A stretch of DNA of 64,000 nucleotides, taken from positions 11,097,045 through 11,161,044 of the forward strand of contig CM119267.1 of NCBI GenBank assembly GCA_051294375.1, written 5' to 3'. Both the position numbers and the translations under genes were made by a program. Source of the stretch: Paraspadella gotoi. Taxonomy: Eukaryota > Chaetognatha. Of the stretch, positions 1 through 11,410 are shown in pieces. Every line of letters begins with the position of its first letter. Position 1 is the first letter of the stretch. Below the pieces are notes generated by a model that saw nothing but the letters and a program-made list of their open reading frames with translations, did not search any database and was not told where the DNA came from.

Positions 1-78
1 GCCAAGGCAGTTAAGTTCATGATTTTACTTTTACTTTAAATTTACTATACGCACAAAAGGTGTAATAAAACGTAAATT
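1..78. other. AT-rich sequence, probable intron of the minus-strand gene
   Basis: This AT-rich stretch lies just beyond the splice donor of the minus-strand gene at 79-117. On that strand it would be the beginning of an intron that runs off the left edge of the window. No coding texture is visible. Confidence 0.4.
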
Positions 79-117
79 ATAATTCAAACGACTCACCTAT
101 TTGGCCACTTTCTTCCG

Positions 118-876
118 NNNNNNNNNNNNNNNNNNNNNNNNNNNNNNNNNNNNNNNNNNNNNNNNNNNNNNNNNNNNNNNNNNNNNNNNNNNNNNNNNNN
201 NNNNNNNNNNNNNNNNNNNNNNNNNNNNNNNNNNNNNNNNNNNNNNNNNNNNNNNNNNNNNNNNNNNNNNNNNNNNNNNNNNNNNNNNNNNNNNNNNNNN
301 NNNNNNNNNNNNNNNNNNNNNNNNNNNNNNNNNNNNNNNNNNNNNNNNNNNNNNNNNNNNNNNNNNNNNNNNNNNNNNNNNNNNNNNNNNNNNNNNNNNN
401 NNNNNNNNNNNNNNNNNNNNNNNNNNNNNNNNNNNNNNNNNNNNNNNNNNNNNNNNNNNNNNNNNNNNNNNNNNNNNNNNNNNNNNNNNNNNNNNNNNNN
501 NNNNNNNNNNNNNNNNNNNNNNNNNNNNNNNNNNNNNNNNNNNNNNNNNNNNNNNNNNNNNNNNNNNNNNNNNNNNNNNNNNNNNNNNNNNNNNNNNNNN
601 NNNNNNNNNNNNNNNNNNNNNNNNNNNNNNNNNNNNNNNNNNNNNNNNNNNNNNNNNNNNNNNNNNNNNNNNNNNNNNNNNNNNNNNNNNNNNNNNNNNN
701 NNNNNNNNNNNNNNNNNNNNNNNNNNNNNNNNNNNNNNNNNNNNNNNNNNNNNNNNNNNNNNNNNNNNNNNNNNNNNNNNNNNNNNNNNNNNNNNNNNNN
801 NNNNNNNNNNNNNNNNNNNNNNNNNNNNNNNNNNNNNNNNNNNNNNNNNNNNNNNNNNNNNNNNNNNNNNNNNNNN
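118..876. other. Assembly gap, 759 N
   Basis: Run of N. The same 39 bp sit on both sides of it (79-117 and 877-915), so at least one copy is probably an assembly artefact and the gap length need not be real. Confidence 0.98.
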
Positions 877-915
877 ATAATTCAAACGACTCACCTATTT
901 GGCCACTTTCTTCCG
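877..915. repeat. 39-bp exact direct repeat flanking a gap (other copy 79-117)
   Basis: The 39 bases at 877-915 are identical to 79-117 and abut the two ends of the N run. Both copies carry the 3' end of the minus-strand exon and its splice donor. Contig ends that overlapped but were not merged would give exactly this picture. Confidence 0.95.
889..895 (-). other. Splice donor of minus-strand gene
   Basis: Read on the minus strand, the coding sequence runs into AATAG|GTGAGT, a near-consensus 5' splice site, so the exon ends at about 895. The duplicated copy gives the same donor at 91-96. This is better evidence for the exon boundary than the stop codon six codons further on. Confidence 0.6.
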
Positions 916-2387
916 AAGGGTCTGGTCCTTCGTCGCCAACGAAAGCGCGTGGCTGTTCAAACTGCTCCTTATGAGCTGTTGCTGTTTCGCTTCGACTGTC
1001 GACGTCCGATTCGCCTCGGGTCGGAGCAGTCAAATCAATCTCGACTTCGACAGAAAAAACGACTTCGTTCACCGAAAAATCGATTTTGTTTTCGCTTGAA
1101 AATTCATCATCTTTGAGCGGACGAGGAGATGCGTCGGCGAGCGGACTCGATGCGGCGGATGCCGGCGGAGATTTTGTTAATGCCGTGAATGCGGAGAATG
1201 CCGTGAGATCGTGGGGGGAATTCTCGACGACAATTTCTGAAAGGTCGCCTTGCGAGACCACCCCTCGTGAAAGACGATCGCTTTCTATACTACGCTCGAT
1301 ATCTGTCGTCGTGATCGTCGTCGTCGTCGTCGTCGTGATCATAGTTTCGTTCAAAATATCGTCGTTTTTGCTCGTATGAAACATTAACTCGGATGTTTGT
1401 TGTTGTTGTTCATGTTTTAGTTGTTCGATCGTTGATTCGCCGACGACTGGTTGATCAAATTCTAAAGGTCGATCATCTTCATCTTTGTCATTTTCATCGG
1501 CTCGATCGTTGTCTTCGCTATTAACAGATTCGATTTCAACCACATTGTCCACGGGGACATTGTCCTCCGCGACATTGTGCTCGATAATTTGATTTGTCAA
1601 CAAGGGCGCAGATATCTCCGGAGGCGTGAGCGTATCGTGGCCAGAAATAAATGTCTCGGTTTTAGGCTGACCGTTCCCAGTTTCGAATCCATTAATTAGT
1701 GGAGCCAATCGTAATGCTTCAGATCTCCTGAAGTCTGATGACTCAGTCAATTGCGGTTTTCCAACTTTAAAATCATTTTTTTGCGATTTCTGCGCCGAAG
1801 TTTCGGAATCGTTCGACCGTTGCGCCATGGATTCTGCTGCGAGCGCAATCGGCGTCGCGGCTTCGGAATCGTTTATTTTGTCCTCCGATTGTTTACGATT
1901 TCGACGTTTTTGTTTCTTCGTATTCAAACGGAAACGAATTATTCGTCGCCGGCGGACGAACGACGCCCGATGCGACGCCGGTGACGTCAGAGGGCGCGGA
2001 TGACGCCGTCGGCTCGGACGCCGGCGCCATGCGGTACACGCGATTCAAATACCAGCAACAAAATCCTCCCGAGGGTTTCGAGGTGTCGCACTGAATCCAG
2101 AGATTCCATTTGGTTACCAGTTTCGGCCGAGGGGACGTTTCAGTCGGAGGCGCTGGTGACGTTGGAAGCGGCGCTGTGGCAGGCGTAGGCTCGGATGCTA
2201 AAGGCGCCGTCGCCATCGTCGATTCTTCCGCAGGAGTCTCCGGCACCTCCAGCGTCGAGAGGGATGCGGCGATTTCGCGGAGACACCCTCGCAACTCGGA
2301 GAGGTCACGAAGAAACGTCGGATCATAGGCTGCTGTGGTTGAGGGCGGTGGTGCCAAAGAGGACGCTGCTGCAGTTGGGGCCGCATC
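895..2387 (-). CDS. Partial gene: Ser/Thr/acid-rich protein of unknown family (internal exon, one frame break)
   Basis: I do not recognise this protein. On the minus strand the frame is open from the gap edge at 2387. It starts with an Ala/Pro-rich stretch, then a short helical, possibly coiled-coil segment (DPTFLRDLSELRGCLREIAA), a Pro/Thr/Ala-rich linker, and a segment with KWNLWIQCDTS and FCCWYLNRVYR that looks ordered. That frame stops at 1893-1895, but a second frame becomes protein-like from about 1927: a basic motif (KKQKRRNRK, a possible nuclear localisation signal), then a long hydrophilic tail rich in Ser, Glu, Asp and Thr, with a QQQQ and a Thr-Ile tract. The switch falls at an A-rich run near 1900-1927, so a missing or extra base is likelier than an intron, as no good acceptor is visible. 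The exon ends at a GTGAGT donor. Best guess is a disordered nuclear or cytoplasmic adaptor. The function is unknown. Confidence 0.55.
1305..1342. repeat. (TCG/GTC)n run inside the coding exon
   Basis: On the minus strand this short triplet run encodes a poly-Thr tract with one Ile, within the hydrophilic tail of the minus-strand gene. It is one of many CGA/TCG runs in the window and the only one embedded in a convincing coding frame. Confidence 0.7.
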
Positions 2388-2772
2388 NNNNNNNNNNNNN
2401 NNNNNNNNNNNNNNNNNNNNNNNNNNNNNNNNNNNNNNNNNNNNNNNNNNNNNNNNNNNNNNNNNNNNNNNNNNNNNNNNNNNNNNNNNNNNNNNNNNNN
2501 NNNNNNNNNNNNNNNNNNNNNNNNNNNNNNNNNNNNNNNNNNNNNNNNNNNNNNNNNNNNNNNNNNNNNNNNNNNNNNNNNNNNNNNNNNNNNNNNNNNN
2601 NNNNNNNNNNNNNNNNNNNNNNNNNNNNNNNNNNNNNNNNNNNNNNNNNNNNNNNNNNNNNNNNNNNNNNNNNNNNNNNNNNNNNNNNNNNNNNNNNNNN
2701 NNNNNNNNNNNNNNNNNNNNNNNNNNNNNNNNNNNNNNNNNNNNNNNNNNNNNNNNNNNNNNNNNNNNNNNN
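2388..2772. other. Assembly gap, 385 N
   Basis: Run of N that separates the probable first coding exon from the next segment of the minus-strand gene. The two sides are not in the same frame across the stated gap length, which fits either an intron or an arbitrary gap size. Confidence 0.98.
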
Positions 2773-2899
2773 CATCTTCGACGCGGAGCGCCGGTAGCTT
2801 TCTTCCCGTAAGCGAGCGTGCCATTTTGGTTTCTGCGAAACGCCAGTCCTCGAATCTCTTGGTCATTTTGAATTTGTTTTCGTGTGGGGCGAGAGACAT
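2773..2899 (-). CDS. N-terminal coding exon of the minus-strand gene, truncated by gap
   Basis: The ATG at 2899-2897 opens a frame that runs to the gap: MSLAPHENKFKMTKRFEDWR, then FAETKMARSLTGRKLPALRVED. The composition (charged, aromatic, no low complexity) looks coding, unlike the AT-rich sequence upstream, which reads as 5' UTR or promoter. I chose this ATG because upstream codons in the same frame encode only a short hydrophobic run with no other ATG. I do not recognise the sequence. It probably belongs to the same gene as the exon at 895-2387, but the link across the gap is inferred from strand and proximity only. Confidence 0.45.
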
Positions 2900-3208
2900 A
2901 ATTATAACAATAAAGAACAATAACAATTTTAAAACAAGGTATGCTTAGTTAAAACAAAGAAATTGTCGGCTTTCCTTTTTTGTTTAATCTCTCTCTTTTT
3001 CAACTATGAGTGAGAGAACCCACACAGAAGTGTGTTCTGAATAAACACTTCTCTGAAACTCTTCAGTGATGATAGAGCGAATATCACTGAGATCATCACA
3101 ATCGCAACAATATCAGTATTGTCATCGTGGTAGTGTTTGTGTTAGTGTCGCACTCCCTAACTTCCTCACTCTCTCTCTTTCACTCTCCTTCGTTCGAAGG
3201 TTAATCGA
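2900..3208. other. Putative 5' flank of the minus-strand gene
   Basis: AT-rich sequence that becomes CT-rich toward 3180. I see no TATA box that I would defend and no other gene here. Confidence 0.25.
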
Positions 3209-3393
3209 NNNNNNNNNNNNNNNNNNNNNNNNNNNNNNNNNNNNNNNNNNNNNNNNNNNNNNNNNNNNNNNNNNNNNNNNNNNNNNNNNNNNNNNNNNNN
3301 NNNNNNNNNNNNNNNNNNNNNNNNNNNNNNNNNNNNNNNNNNNNNNNNNNNNNNNNNNNNNNNNNNNNNNNNNNNNNNNNNNNNNNNNNNNNN
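3209..3393. other. Assembly gap, 185 N
   Basis: Run of N at the left edge of the first copy of the 2.1-kb duplication. Confidence 0.98.
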
Positions 3394-4572
3394 GTCCGCC
3401 GTGAACGAGTCGGTGGTTTTAAGGGAAAGGGGTCTGAAGGGTCTTTCGCTTCAAGAGTGTTGAGGAGGTTAAGTTTAAGGAAGGACGGTGTGAATAAGTG
3501 ATGATGATGATGAAAATGATGAATTGAAGAATATTCATAAAAAATATAGATAATAGACGTGAAGGCAAAGGTGAACTAGGGCGTTAAAACACGGGGTGAA
3601 CTCTGGTCGGTGAAAATTTGGTGAAGAGGACTAAAAGTAAAAAATACAGAGTGTGAAAAAATAAATGTGGCTGGATTTAATCGAGAAATGTGGTTTTCAC
3701 GAGTGAGAATTGTCAAGAATGTGAAGAGAGAAAGCGTCTTTGGTTGTAACGAGCAAAGGCGAGACGCATTTCTCTCTATCGACGGTGATTTCCCTTTCAA
3801 ATTTGATCAGCGCCAACGAGGGGCGAATACTGGGACGACAACGACGACGACGACGAAGATAACTAGTACAATCTTTTGTTGCTTTTTTTCGAGGGAAAGT
3901 TCAAAACAATAAACAAATTTTTATGGGGTAAAAAATTGGCCCAAAAGTTTAATGATTGGGGAATGGGAAAGGGGAAAGAAGGAAAGGGAAAAAAGAGTCC
4001 CGCCCTCTCGAATTTATCCGAAGGCGATACATCACGATTATCGTTCCCAAGTTACAGTTATACCCACTTATTCCTTTTGAAAAGAATCGAGAGACGTAAA
4101 TCACGGAAAGTCTGCGACGCTTAATTCGAAATTTCACCTCATCTCCATAGCTCCGTTGCGATAAATCTGTCGGAGCTTACGAGCGGTCGGATTTTTTGAG
4201 AGAAAAACTGTTTGGATTTTGTGAGAATCGAATTTCCCTTTTGTTTTGAAAACAACGCCCCTTCCGTCGTAAATTTACTGAGAAGGGAAAAAAAAAGGTT
4301 AAATGGGGTAAATGAAACATTTATAACGTCAGGCTTAAAATGAAATAACTAAAATTAGTTAAAAAATATTTTTAATTTCTTTTTTTTTCTGGCCGACCCT
4401 AATTCTCCGCTATAGATTGCGAGAGTATCATATCATATGACATATGTAATAATATGTAATAATTAACGTACTATTAGGTATTCAATGTCCACCCTAAAAT
4501 TTAGGCTAAATACGAGTAATGCAGCATCACCGCATTCCACCACTGTCGTTTGTTTTTCATCTCTCGTTCTTC

Positions 4573-4573
<1 letters not shown>

Positions 4574-4618
<45 letters not shown>
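4574..4618. repeat. (CT)n microsatellite in copy A
   Basis: CT dinucleotide tract. The matching tract in copy B (about 6786-6856) is longer and has an interruption. It produces spurious Ser-Leu ORFs. Confidence 0.95.
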
Positions 4619-4626
<8 letters not shown>

Positions 4627-5101
4627 ACATTCTCTCTTTTCTCAATATGCTTCTCTCTCCAGCGGCCAGGTTTACGTCTATTTTGCCTCAGTTTCGATTT
4701 TTATCTCGGTTTTTGGTTCGGGAATTAATTTATGAAAAATTGGTCGGGAACGCGGTTCGAGACTCACGGTGAATGTTCGAGAGAAAGGGGAGGAGGGAAA
4801 GCGATGGAGGGAGATGTGAGTAAAAAATAGAAGGGGGGGAGAGGGGGGGAAGAAAGGAAGCGGAAACGTAGATCACGATAACGACGAACGACCACGACGA
4901 CGACGATATAGAAGAAAAAGGACAATATCGACTCTGACCCTTAACTTCTTTTGTTCGCTTTCAATTCTCCAAATTACTCGCAAATGCTGTGGGAAATAAA
5001 TAAACGGAAAAATATTTATAAATAAGAAATAAAAAAAAAATAACATGAATCCGCGTTAACGCTTGATTTTGTCGAATCCAAAAATGCAAACAAAATAAAG
5101 G

Positions 5102-5125
5102 GGCCGGCCTCCGCCGCCTCCGGCC
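5102..5125. repeat. GC-rich hairpin, family member 1
   Basis: GGCCGG and CCGGCC pair around a CCTCCGCCGCCT loop, inside AT-rich sequence and followed by CCACAGATCG. Related hairpins lie at 11719-11745 and 21594-21632. Copy B of the local duplication carries it near 7348-7372 with a base change in the loop. Confidence 0.5.
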
Positions 5126-5449
5126 ACAGATCGACTAATTTATATTTTCCAACGACCAAAAAAAAAGTTGTCTTTTGTTTTATTTTTCCAGAAAAAAAAA
5201 AATTTCACCGACGGCAGAGATGAACTTCGAACGCGCTGACTCATTTTTCCCTCGTGGGACTCGAAATCTAGACAAAAGACGTCGACTTCTCGCGGACTTA
5301 AAAATAAAGGACGGTCGACTTCCGGCGCGACTATTATTTCGACGATGAAAACGTTTCGAGATTTTTTTTTGTTAGACGTCGTCGATTGAATCAACATCGT
5401 CGTATTGATTCTGGGATGAAGAGGACGCTAACGAAAACAAATGAGAGAG

Positions 5450-5474
5450 NNNNNNNNNNNNNNNNNNNNNNNNN
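5450..5474. other. Assembly gap, exactly 25 N
   Basis: A fixed-length placeholder gap lying between the two copies of a near-identical block. Two other gaps of the same size (15427, 22655) also sit between repeated arms. Confidence 0.98.
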
Positions 5475-5559
5475 GATGTTTGGCGGATGTGATGTTGTTT
5501 GCATGGACGGACGAAGTCGACAAAAACAACATCAGGTGGACGTGAGCGTCGTGATGAGT

Positions 5560-6781
5560 CCCGTGAACGAGTCGGCGGTGGTTTTAAGGCGAAAGGGGTC
5601 TGAGGGTTCTTCTGCTTCAAGGAAGGTGTTTGAGGAGGTTGAAGTTTAAGGAAGGACGGTGTGATAAAGTGCATGATGATGATGAAAATTCATGATATAT
5701 TCATAAAAAAATATAGATAATAGACGTGAAGGCAAGGGTATACAATAGGGCGTTAAAACACGGTACGGCGTGAACTCTGGTTCGGGTTGAGAAATTTGGT
5801 GAAGAGGACTAAAAAGTGGTAAGTAAAAATACAGATGTGAAAAATAATAAATGCTGGCTGGATTTAAATCGAGAAATGTGGTTTTCAACGAGATGAGAAT
5901 TGTGCAAGAATGATGCAAGAGAGAAAGCGTTTTGTTTGTAACGAGCAAAGGCCGAGACCGCATTTCTCTTCTATCGCGACTGTTATTTCCCTTTCAAATT
6001 TGATCGCCGCCAACGAGGGCGAATTACTGGGACAGACAACGAACGACGACGGACGAAGATAACTTAGTACAATCTTTTGTTGCTTTTTTTCGAGGGAAAT
6101 TCAAAACAATAAACAAATTTTTATGGGGTAAAAATGGCCCAAAAGTTTAATGATTTGGGGGGAAATGGGGAAAAAAATGGGGGAAAGAAGGAAAGGGAAA
6201 AAAAGAGTCCCCGCCTTCTCGAATTTATCCGAAGGCCGATACATCACGATTATCGTTACCCAGTTAAGTTATACCCACTTATTCCTTTTTGAAAAAATCG
6301 AAGAACGTAAATCACGGAAAGTCTGCGACGCTTAATCGAAATTTCACCTCATCTCCATAGCCTTCCGTTGCGATAAATCTGTCGGCAGGCTTAACGAGCG
6401 GTCGGATTTTTTTGTCGAGAAAAACTGTTTGGATTTTGTGAGAATCGAATTCCCTTTTTTGTTTTTGAAAAACAACGCCCCTTCCGTCGTAAATTTACTG
6501 AGAAGCGGAAAAAAAAGTGTTAAATGCGGAGTAAATGAAACATTTATAACGTCGGGCTTAAAATGAAATAACTAAAATTAGTTAAAAATATTTTTAATTT
6601 CTTTTTTTTTCTGGCCGACCCTAATTCTCCCGCTATAGATTGCGAGAGTATCATATCATTATGACATATGTAAATATTTGTAATAATTAACGTTACTATT
6701 AGGTATTCAATGTCCACCCTAAAATTTAGGCCTAAATACGAGTAATGCAGCATCACCGCATTCACCACTGGTCGTTTGTTT

Positions 6782-6863
<82 letters not shown>

Positions 6864-7694
6864 TCCACATTCTCTCTTTTGCTCAATTCTCTCTCTCTCC
6901 AGCGCAGGTTTACGTCTATTTTGCCTCAGTTTCGATTTTTATCTCGAGTTTTGGTTCGGGAATTAATTTATGAAAAATTGGTCGGGAACGCGGTTCGAGA
7001 CTCACGGTGAATGTTCGAGAGAAAGGGGAGGAGGAAAAGCGATGGAGGGAGATGTGAGAAAAAATGAAGAGGGGGGAGAGGGGGGGAAGAAAGGAAGCGG
7101 AAACCGGAGATTCGACGATAACGACGACGACCACGACGACGACGATATAGAAAGAAAAAAGGACAATATCGACTCTGACCCTTTAAACTTTCTTTGTTCG
7201 CTTTCAATTCTCCAAATTACTCGCAAATGCTGTGGAAATAAAATAAAACGGAAAAATATTTATAAATAAGAAATAAAAAAAAAAATAACATGAATCCGCG
7301 TTAACGCTTGATTTTGTCGAATCCAAAATGCAAACAAAATAAAGGGGCCGGCCTCGCCCGCCTCCGGCCACAGATCGACTAATTATATTTATCCAACGAC
7401 CAAAAAAAAGTTGTCTTTTGTTTTATTTTTCCAGAAAAAAAAAAATTTCACCGACGCAGAGATGAACTTCGAACGCGCTGACTCATTTTTCCCTCGTTGC
7501 GGGACTCGAAATCTAGACAAAAGACGTCGACTTCTCGCGGATTTAAAAATAAAGGACGGTCGACTTCCGGCGCGACTATTATTTCGACGATGAAAACGGT
7601 TTCGCAGATTTTTTTTTGTTAGACGTCGTCGATTGAATCAACATCGTCGTATTGTTCTGGGATGAAGAGGACGCTAACGAAAACAAATGAGAGA
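5560..7694. repeat. 2.1-kb tandem duplication, copy B
   Basis: Second copy of 3394-5449. On its right it continues through AAACGGAAGAGAGAG into unique sequence, whereas copy A runs into the 25-N gap, so this copy gives the true right junction. The 85 bases before it (5475-5559) correspond to what is hidden in the gap left of copy A. Confidence 0.9.
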
Positions 7695-8373
7695 GAAACG
7701 GAAGAGAGAGAGATGAGAGAGAGAGAGAGAGAGAGAGAGAGCCCGCAAGACAATAGATGGGCAACAATAAAGCCTTATTGCCGACATTCATTTCAATGAA
7801 TGAGATAAAAATATAATAAAGATTTAGCGAACGAGAAAACGAAGAGATCAGAAGTGAGAAAGGTCGTTGGATTTTAAAACAAGAAACGGCAATTTACTTT
7901 ATTACTACGTGTATATATTTTATGGTCAGGAGACTACACTAGTATGAAACATATGCGCATTAAGCTTCTCAAATGATTTAATTAAAAGTACACAGTACAG
8001 CGCTAGAATTATGCAGTACTAAAAGTATGCCGGTTGGAGGGCTGAACCCACCTTAACCCGTCCAAAGTTAGGGGAAAGATACCTTATTTATTAAATGAAT
8101 GGATAATTTTTATATTTAATTTCCTAAAAGGCTGCTGTAACATCGGACTTATGGGTACAGACTGACCAACCGACTTACCGATACCCAAGACTATTATATT
8201 ATAAATTTAATTGTATTTATTTTGCTTTCGTTTCATTGCGTTTTGGAATTTTAGTAAAAACAGTTTTTATTAGGCATACAATGAGTTTATTGACAATTTA
8301 AAATATAAATAGAATGAAAGCTATAGGAAACGAGTTTCTTTTTAAACAAAAAAAAAACTCGTAGTAACGTATT
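7695..8373. other. Non-coding stretch
   Basis: It holds a short GA tract (about 7705-7740) and then AT-rich unique sequence. I see no gene, RNA or mobile element in it. Confidence 0.5.
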
Positions 8374-8577
8374 ATGTCTTTTGGAATCTATTTTCTTTGT
8401 TTCTTGTCACACCTCTCACAGTATTGGACCGAAACAGAAAATAAAATGGGAGAAAAAGAAGCACACAGTATATTCGCAAAGAGCGCATCTGGTGGCAAAG
8501 ACCGGAACGACGTTTTCATTCTCCGCGAAACTGCTCCAAACAAAAAAAATAACTCCGTTAATGCCAGGCGTCAATAA
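8374..8577 (+). CDS. Possible small ORF, 67 residues, with downstream poly(A) signal
   Basis: The frame begins MSFGIYFLCFLSHLSQYW, a short hydrophobic N-terminus that could serve as a signal peptide. It continues as a hydrophilic, mixed-composition chain (HSIFAKSASGGKDRNDVFIL) free of simple repeats and ends in NNSVNARRQ. An AATAAA lies about 140 bases after the stop (8721-8726). There is also a possible splice acceptor inside the frame (CACCTCTCACAG), so the real unit might be an exon starting near YWTETENK. I do not recognise it. Length and context alone cannot exclude a chance ORF. Confidence 0.22.
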   Translation: MSFGIYFLCFLSHLSQYWTETENKMGEKEAHSIFAKSASGGKDRNDVFILRETAPNKKNNSVNARRQ

Positions 8578-8720
8578 GCGGCGCTAAAACCACCGGGAAA
8601 ACGAATTAAATCTTCCCACGCCAATCGCCCGAACGCCAATCTAATTCCTCGTCACAAATCGAGTCAAAGAGAATCGAGTAGGCGTGGAGCCGTCGACTTT
8701 GAGCGAAGGATTTAAGGGAA

Positions 8721-8726
8721 AATAAA
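8721..8726 (+). terminator. AATAAA poly(A) signal candidate
   Basis: Canonical hexamer followed by GGGGAGAC. It lies downstream of the 67-residue ORF. This hexamer is frequent by chance in AT-rich DNA, so its value is only positional. Confidence 0.25.
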
Positions 8727-10730
8727 GGGGAGACAATTTATCGCGGCAAACAATTTGTTGTCGTCGTCGCCGACGAATGAAGAAAAAAAAACGAGAAACG
8801 AATCAAAAAAAGAAAATGTCTTTTCTTTGTTTCGTTTTTTTTTCTTTTTCTGAAAAGAGAAATCGTAGGTTGAAATCTATCGATGGAAAGATAAGAATCG
8901 ATTAAAGATTGATGAAGACGACGACGACGACGATGACGACGTCGCCAACGCCGACAAAGCGACGAAAATGGCTGCGTCAACCCCCGTTGCGAATTTAGTA
9001 TTAAATCATTACGATACATTTTTTTTATGCAGTTGCTTTTTCCGATACAATTCTTGACCTTTATAAACATTTGTTATGTTCACTAAAAATGTATAAAAAT
9101 ATATTATATAGTAATCAACTCGTCAAAGGAATTGCAGAAGTTTGACACAGTTTGACAGCGATGGACATTGGGAATTGATTGTGAGTCACTGACAAAACAT
9201 TCCCTGACGGAATTCCAAAGAGAGATTACGGAAGACGCGGTAAGATAATGGTGAGTTTTAAGCTAGTGAAAAACGCCCTTAAAATTTACCATGATCTGGC
9301 TATTCTATTTTTATAATTTTGTATTCACTGCTATTAGAAATAAAAAAATTAAATGAATGAAAAAAAAACAAGTTCGGCTCAAAAAAATAGGCCATATCTG
9401 TAACGAAAGGATAACTATCGCCGCCCGATCAGTTAATTACCCCTTATTTATTCTTTCTTTTAATCGTTTTCCTCAGATCCTCGCCGACGATGGCGACAAT
9501 AACGACAACAACAACGACGACGACGACGGCGGCGTCACTAAGAAACCGTTTTGTCTTTCCTCTTCTCTGTTTTGCAAAAATATGTTGTTTTTTTTTCTGA
9601 AGAAGATAAGAAAAAAAAGGTAAACAGAATAACCGAACGACTCGGCTCCTCTCCAACGAAGAATTACGTTAATTGCGTCGTCGGTGATGAGAGAGAGAGA
9701 GAGAGAGAGTGAGAGAGAGAGAGAGTGAGAGAGAGAGAGAGATTGTGAGAGATATATTAGAGGCCTTTGGGTTTTTCTCCTAACGAATTGAACAAACAAA
9801 ACAATTATTAACCATAAATAATTTTAACGCGAGTCGTTATCGTTAACTCGAGGAATAAATTAAGGCGGCGCCGGAGTTAGTTTTCTGTTTTGGTTCTAAA
9901 AATAGAAAAGGAAGAAACAACGCCCGGCCGCCGAGTCTTGCGCATGTTTTTTTTTTTGCCGAGGCGCCACCAGTTGGAACAAAGCGATACTCGAACTCGG
10001 CGCCGCATTGCCTGAAGCTTAAATTAAGCTTCACTTGACTCTTGACCGGGCGTTTGTCATATTTGTTTGTTTGTTGATGATGATTGTACTGAATCAACCT
10101 TGTTGTATTCGAATAAAATCGCATATATATTCCGAATAATCGAGCGAATCATATCGCGTTTTCCATAAATTCTGCCAGATGGTGACCCTTTGTCTATGTT
10201 ATTCACATCCGTTTTATCCTGATATTCCGACACGGGGAAAAAGAAAGAAAAAACCCGGACATCGGCATAACATTTCCCTGATTTTGCTCTCAACGGCCTC
10301 TCGTCAATTTTGCAGAAGTGATACTTTTTTCGCTCAATGAATCATGAGAGTCGCTTCTTTCACAGAATCATCACTTATTCACGTTTCTTCTTCTTTTTCT
10401 TTTTCTTTTTCTTTCTTTTCTTCTGTCGTCGCAAATCGGAATCTTTTTCCGACTTTGGATGAGAAGACAGAAGAATAACGATTAAACCAAATTATATTGT
10501 TGTACGCGTATAAAATAAAATCCCGAAATAAACTCTTTAGATTAGCTCTTTAGCTCTCTAGATTGAATTCAAATTGTTGGTATTTTTCCAAACACGTTCC
10601 GAAATGACTAAATCTAAATACTAAACTAGTCTAGATGGACGATTTTAACTGGAAACTCGCCTCACAGTAACACTCTTCCATACAAAACAAACTCATCCAA
10701 TTGAGCAAACTTCTCCCACCGAAAATATCG
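8727..10730. other. Intergenic or intronic, simple repeats only
   Basis: Contents: CGA-rich patch near 8912-8945, AT-rich sequence to 9480, a GACGACGAC run near 9515-9530, a GA tract with interruptions (9687-9740), and a TTCTTTTTC run near 10383-10420. No convincing exon was seen. Confidence 0.5.
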
Positions 10731-10740
10731 NNNNNNNNNN
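10731..10740. other. Assembly gap, 10 N
   Basis: Ten N with unrelated sequence on the two sides. Unlike the gaps at 52476 and 5450, no duplicated flank is visible. Confidence 0.98.
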
Positions 10741-11228
10741 CTCATCCCCAAATCTTAACCTCACATTTCCACTCCATCCAAATCCTTTAAATATCGAAAA
10801 GGTTGAAAGAAAGATGAGAGAGATAATCCTCTGGGGTTGGCCACCGGCGATTCCGATAGAGGAGAATGAGAGAGAGACGAGAGAGAGAGAGAGAGAAGAG
10901 AGAGAGAGGAGAGAGAGAGAGAGCAGGAGAGAGAGGAGAGAGAGAGAGAGATAGAGGCATCTGGTGTGCTGATTTTACCATCACGTCGCGAGCGGATGAA
11001 CGAATAATTTTGTTTGTTTTATTTAAACTTATAATTTTTTTTTTCTTTTAGTTAATCCTCATTTTAGTAGAATATGTTTTGGGATCGAAATTTTGCTTCG
11101 CCTTTTCTCAGAAATCGATCTCTTTGGACGGATAATTAGCGTTTAATCTCTCGTCCAGTTTCTGCGACTTTTCTTTGTTCCAATTTAAAGTGAACTTTGA
11201 CTCGTCAACGGTTCTCAGTCGCTTTTAA

Positions 11229-11308
11229 GGGGGGGAGGAAGAGGGTGGACGAGTAGAGAGAGAAAATTAAGGATCCTGCTGGGGGTGGGGGGTTGGTAGG
11301 GGGGGGAT
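11229..11308 (+). other. G-rich patch with quadruplex potential
   Basis: Several runs of five to eight G separated by short spacers (11279-11307 has four such runs in under 30 bases). This satisfies the usual G-quadruplex pattern on the plus strand. The equivalent patch in copy B (about 15523-15602) keeps the runs. Confidence 0.6.
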
Positions 11309-11410
11309 TTAGAGAAACGGGGTGGTTAACTCCACTCGAAAACCATTAAATCGAGAGAAAAGAAAAAAAACAAAACAAAAAAACCCTCGGTCCCTTCGCG
11401 ACGGCGCCCT

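Larger units (their letters stand above)
3394..5449. repeat. 2.1-kb tandem duplication, copy A
   Basis: This block matches 5560-7694 along its whole length, in the same order: AACGAGTCGG near the start, GCCGGCCTCCGCC near the end, and GAGGACGCTAACG at the close. The differences are many one-base indels, often in homopolymers, plus different lengths of the internal CT tract. No ORF survives in both copies. A 25-N gap separates the copies, which points to unmerged overlapping ends or unmerged haplotypes instead of a real tandem duplication. Confidence 0.9.

Noticed and set aside
5475-5674. Pro/Lys-rich minus-strand frame at the left edge of duplication copy B (contains KNPQTPFALKPPPTRS)
   Set aside because: The equivalent bases in copy A break the frame by indels, and the sequence quality of this patched region is doubtful.
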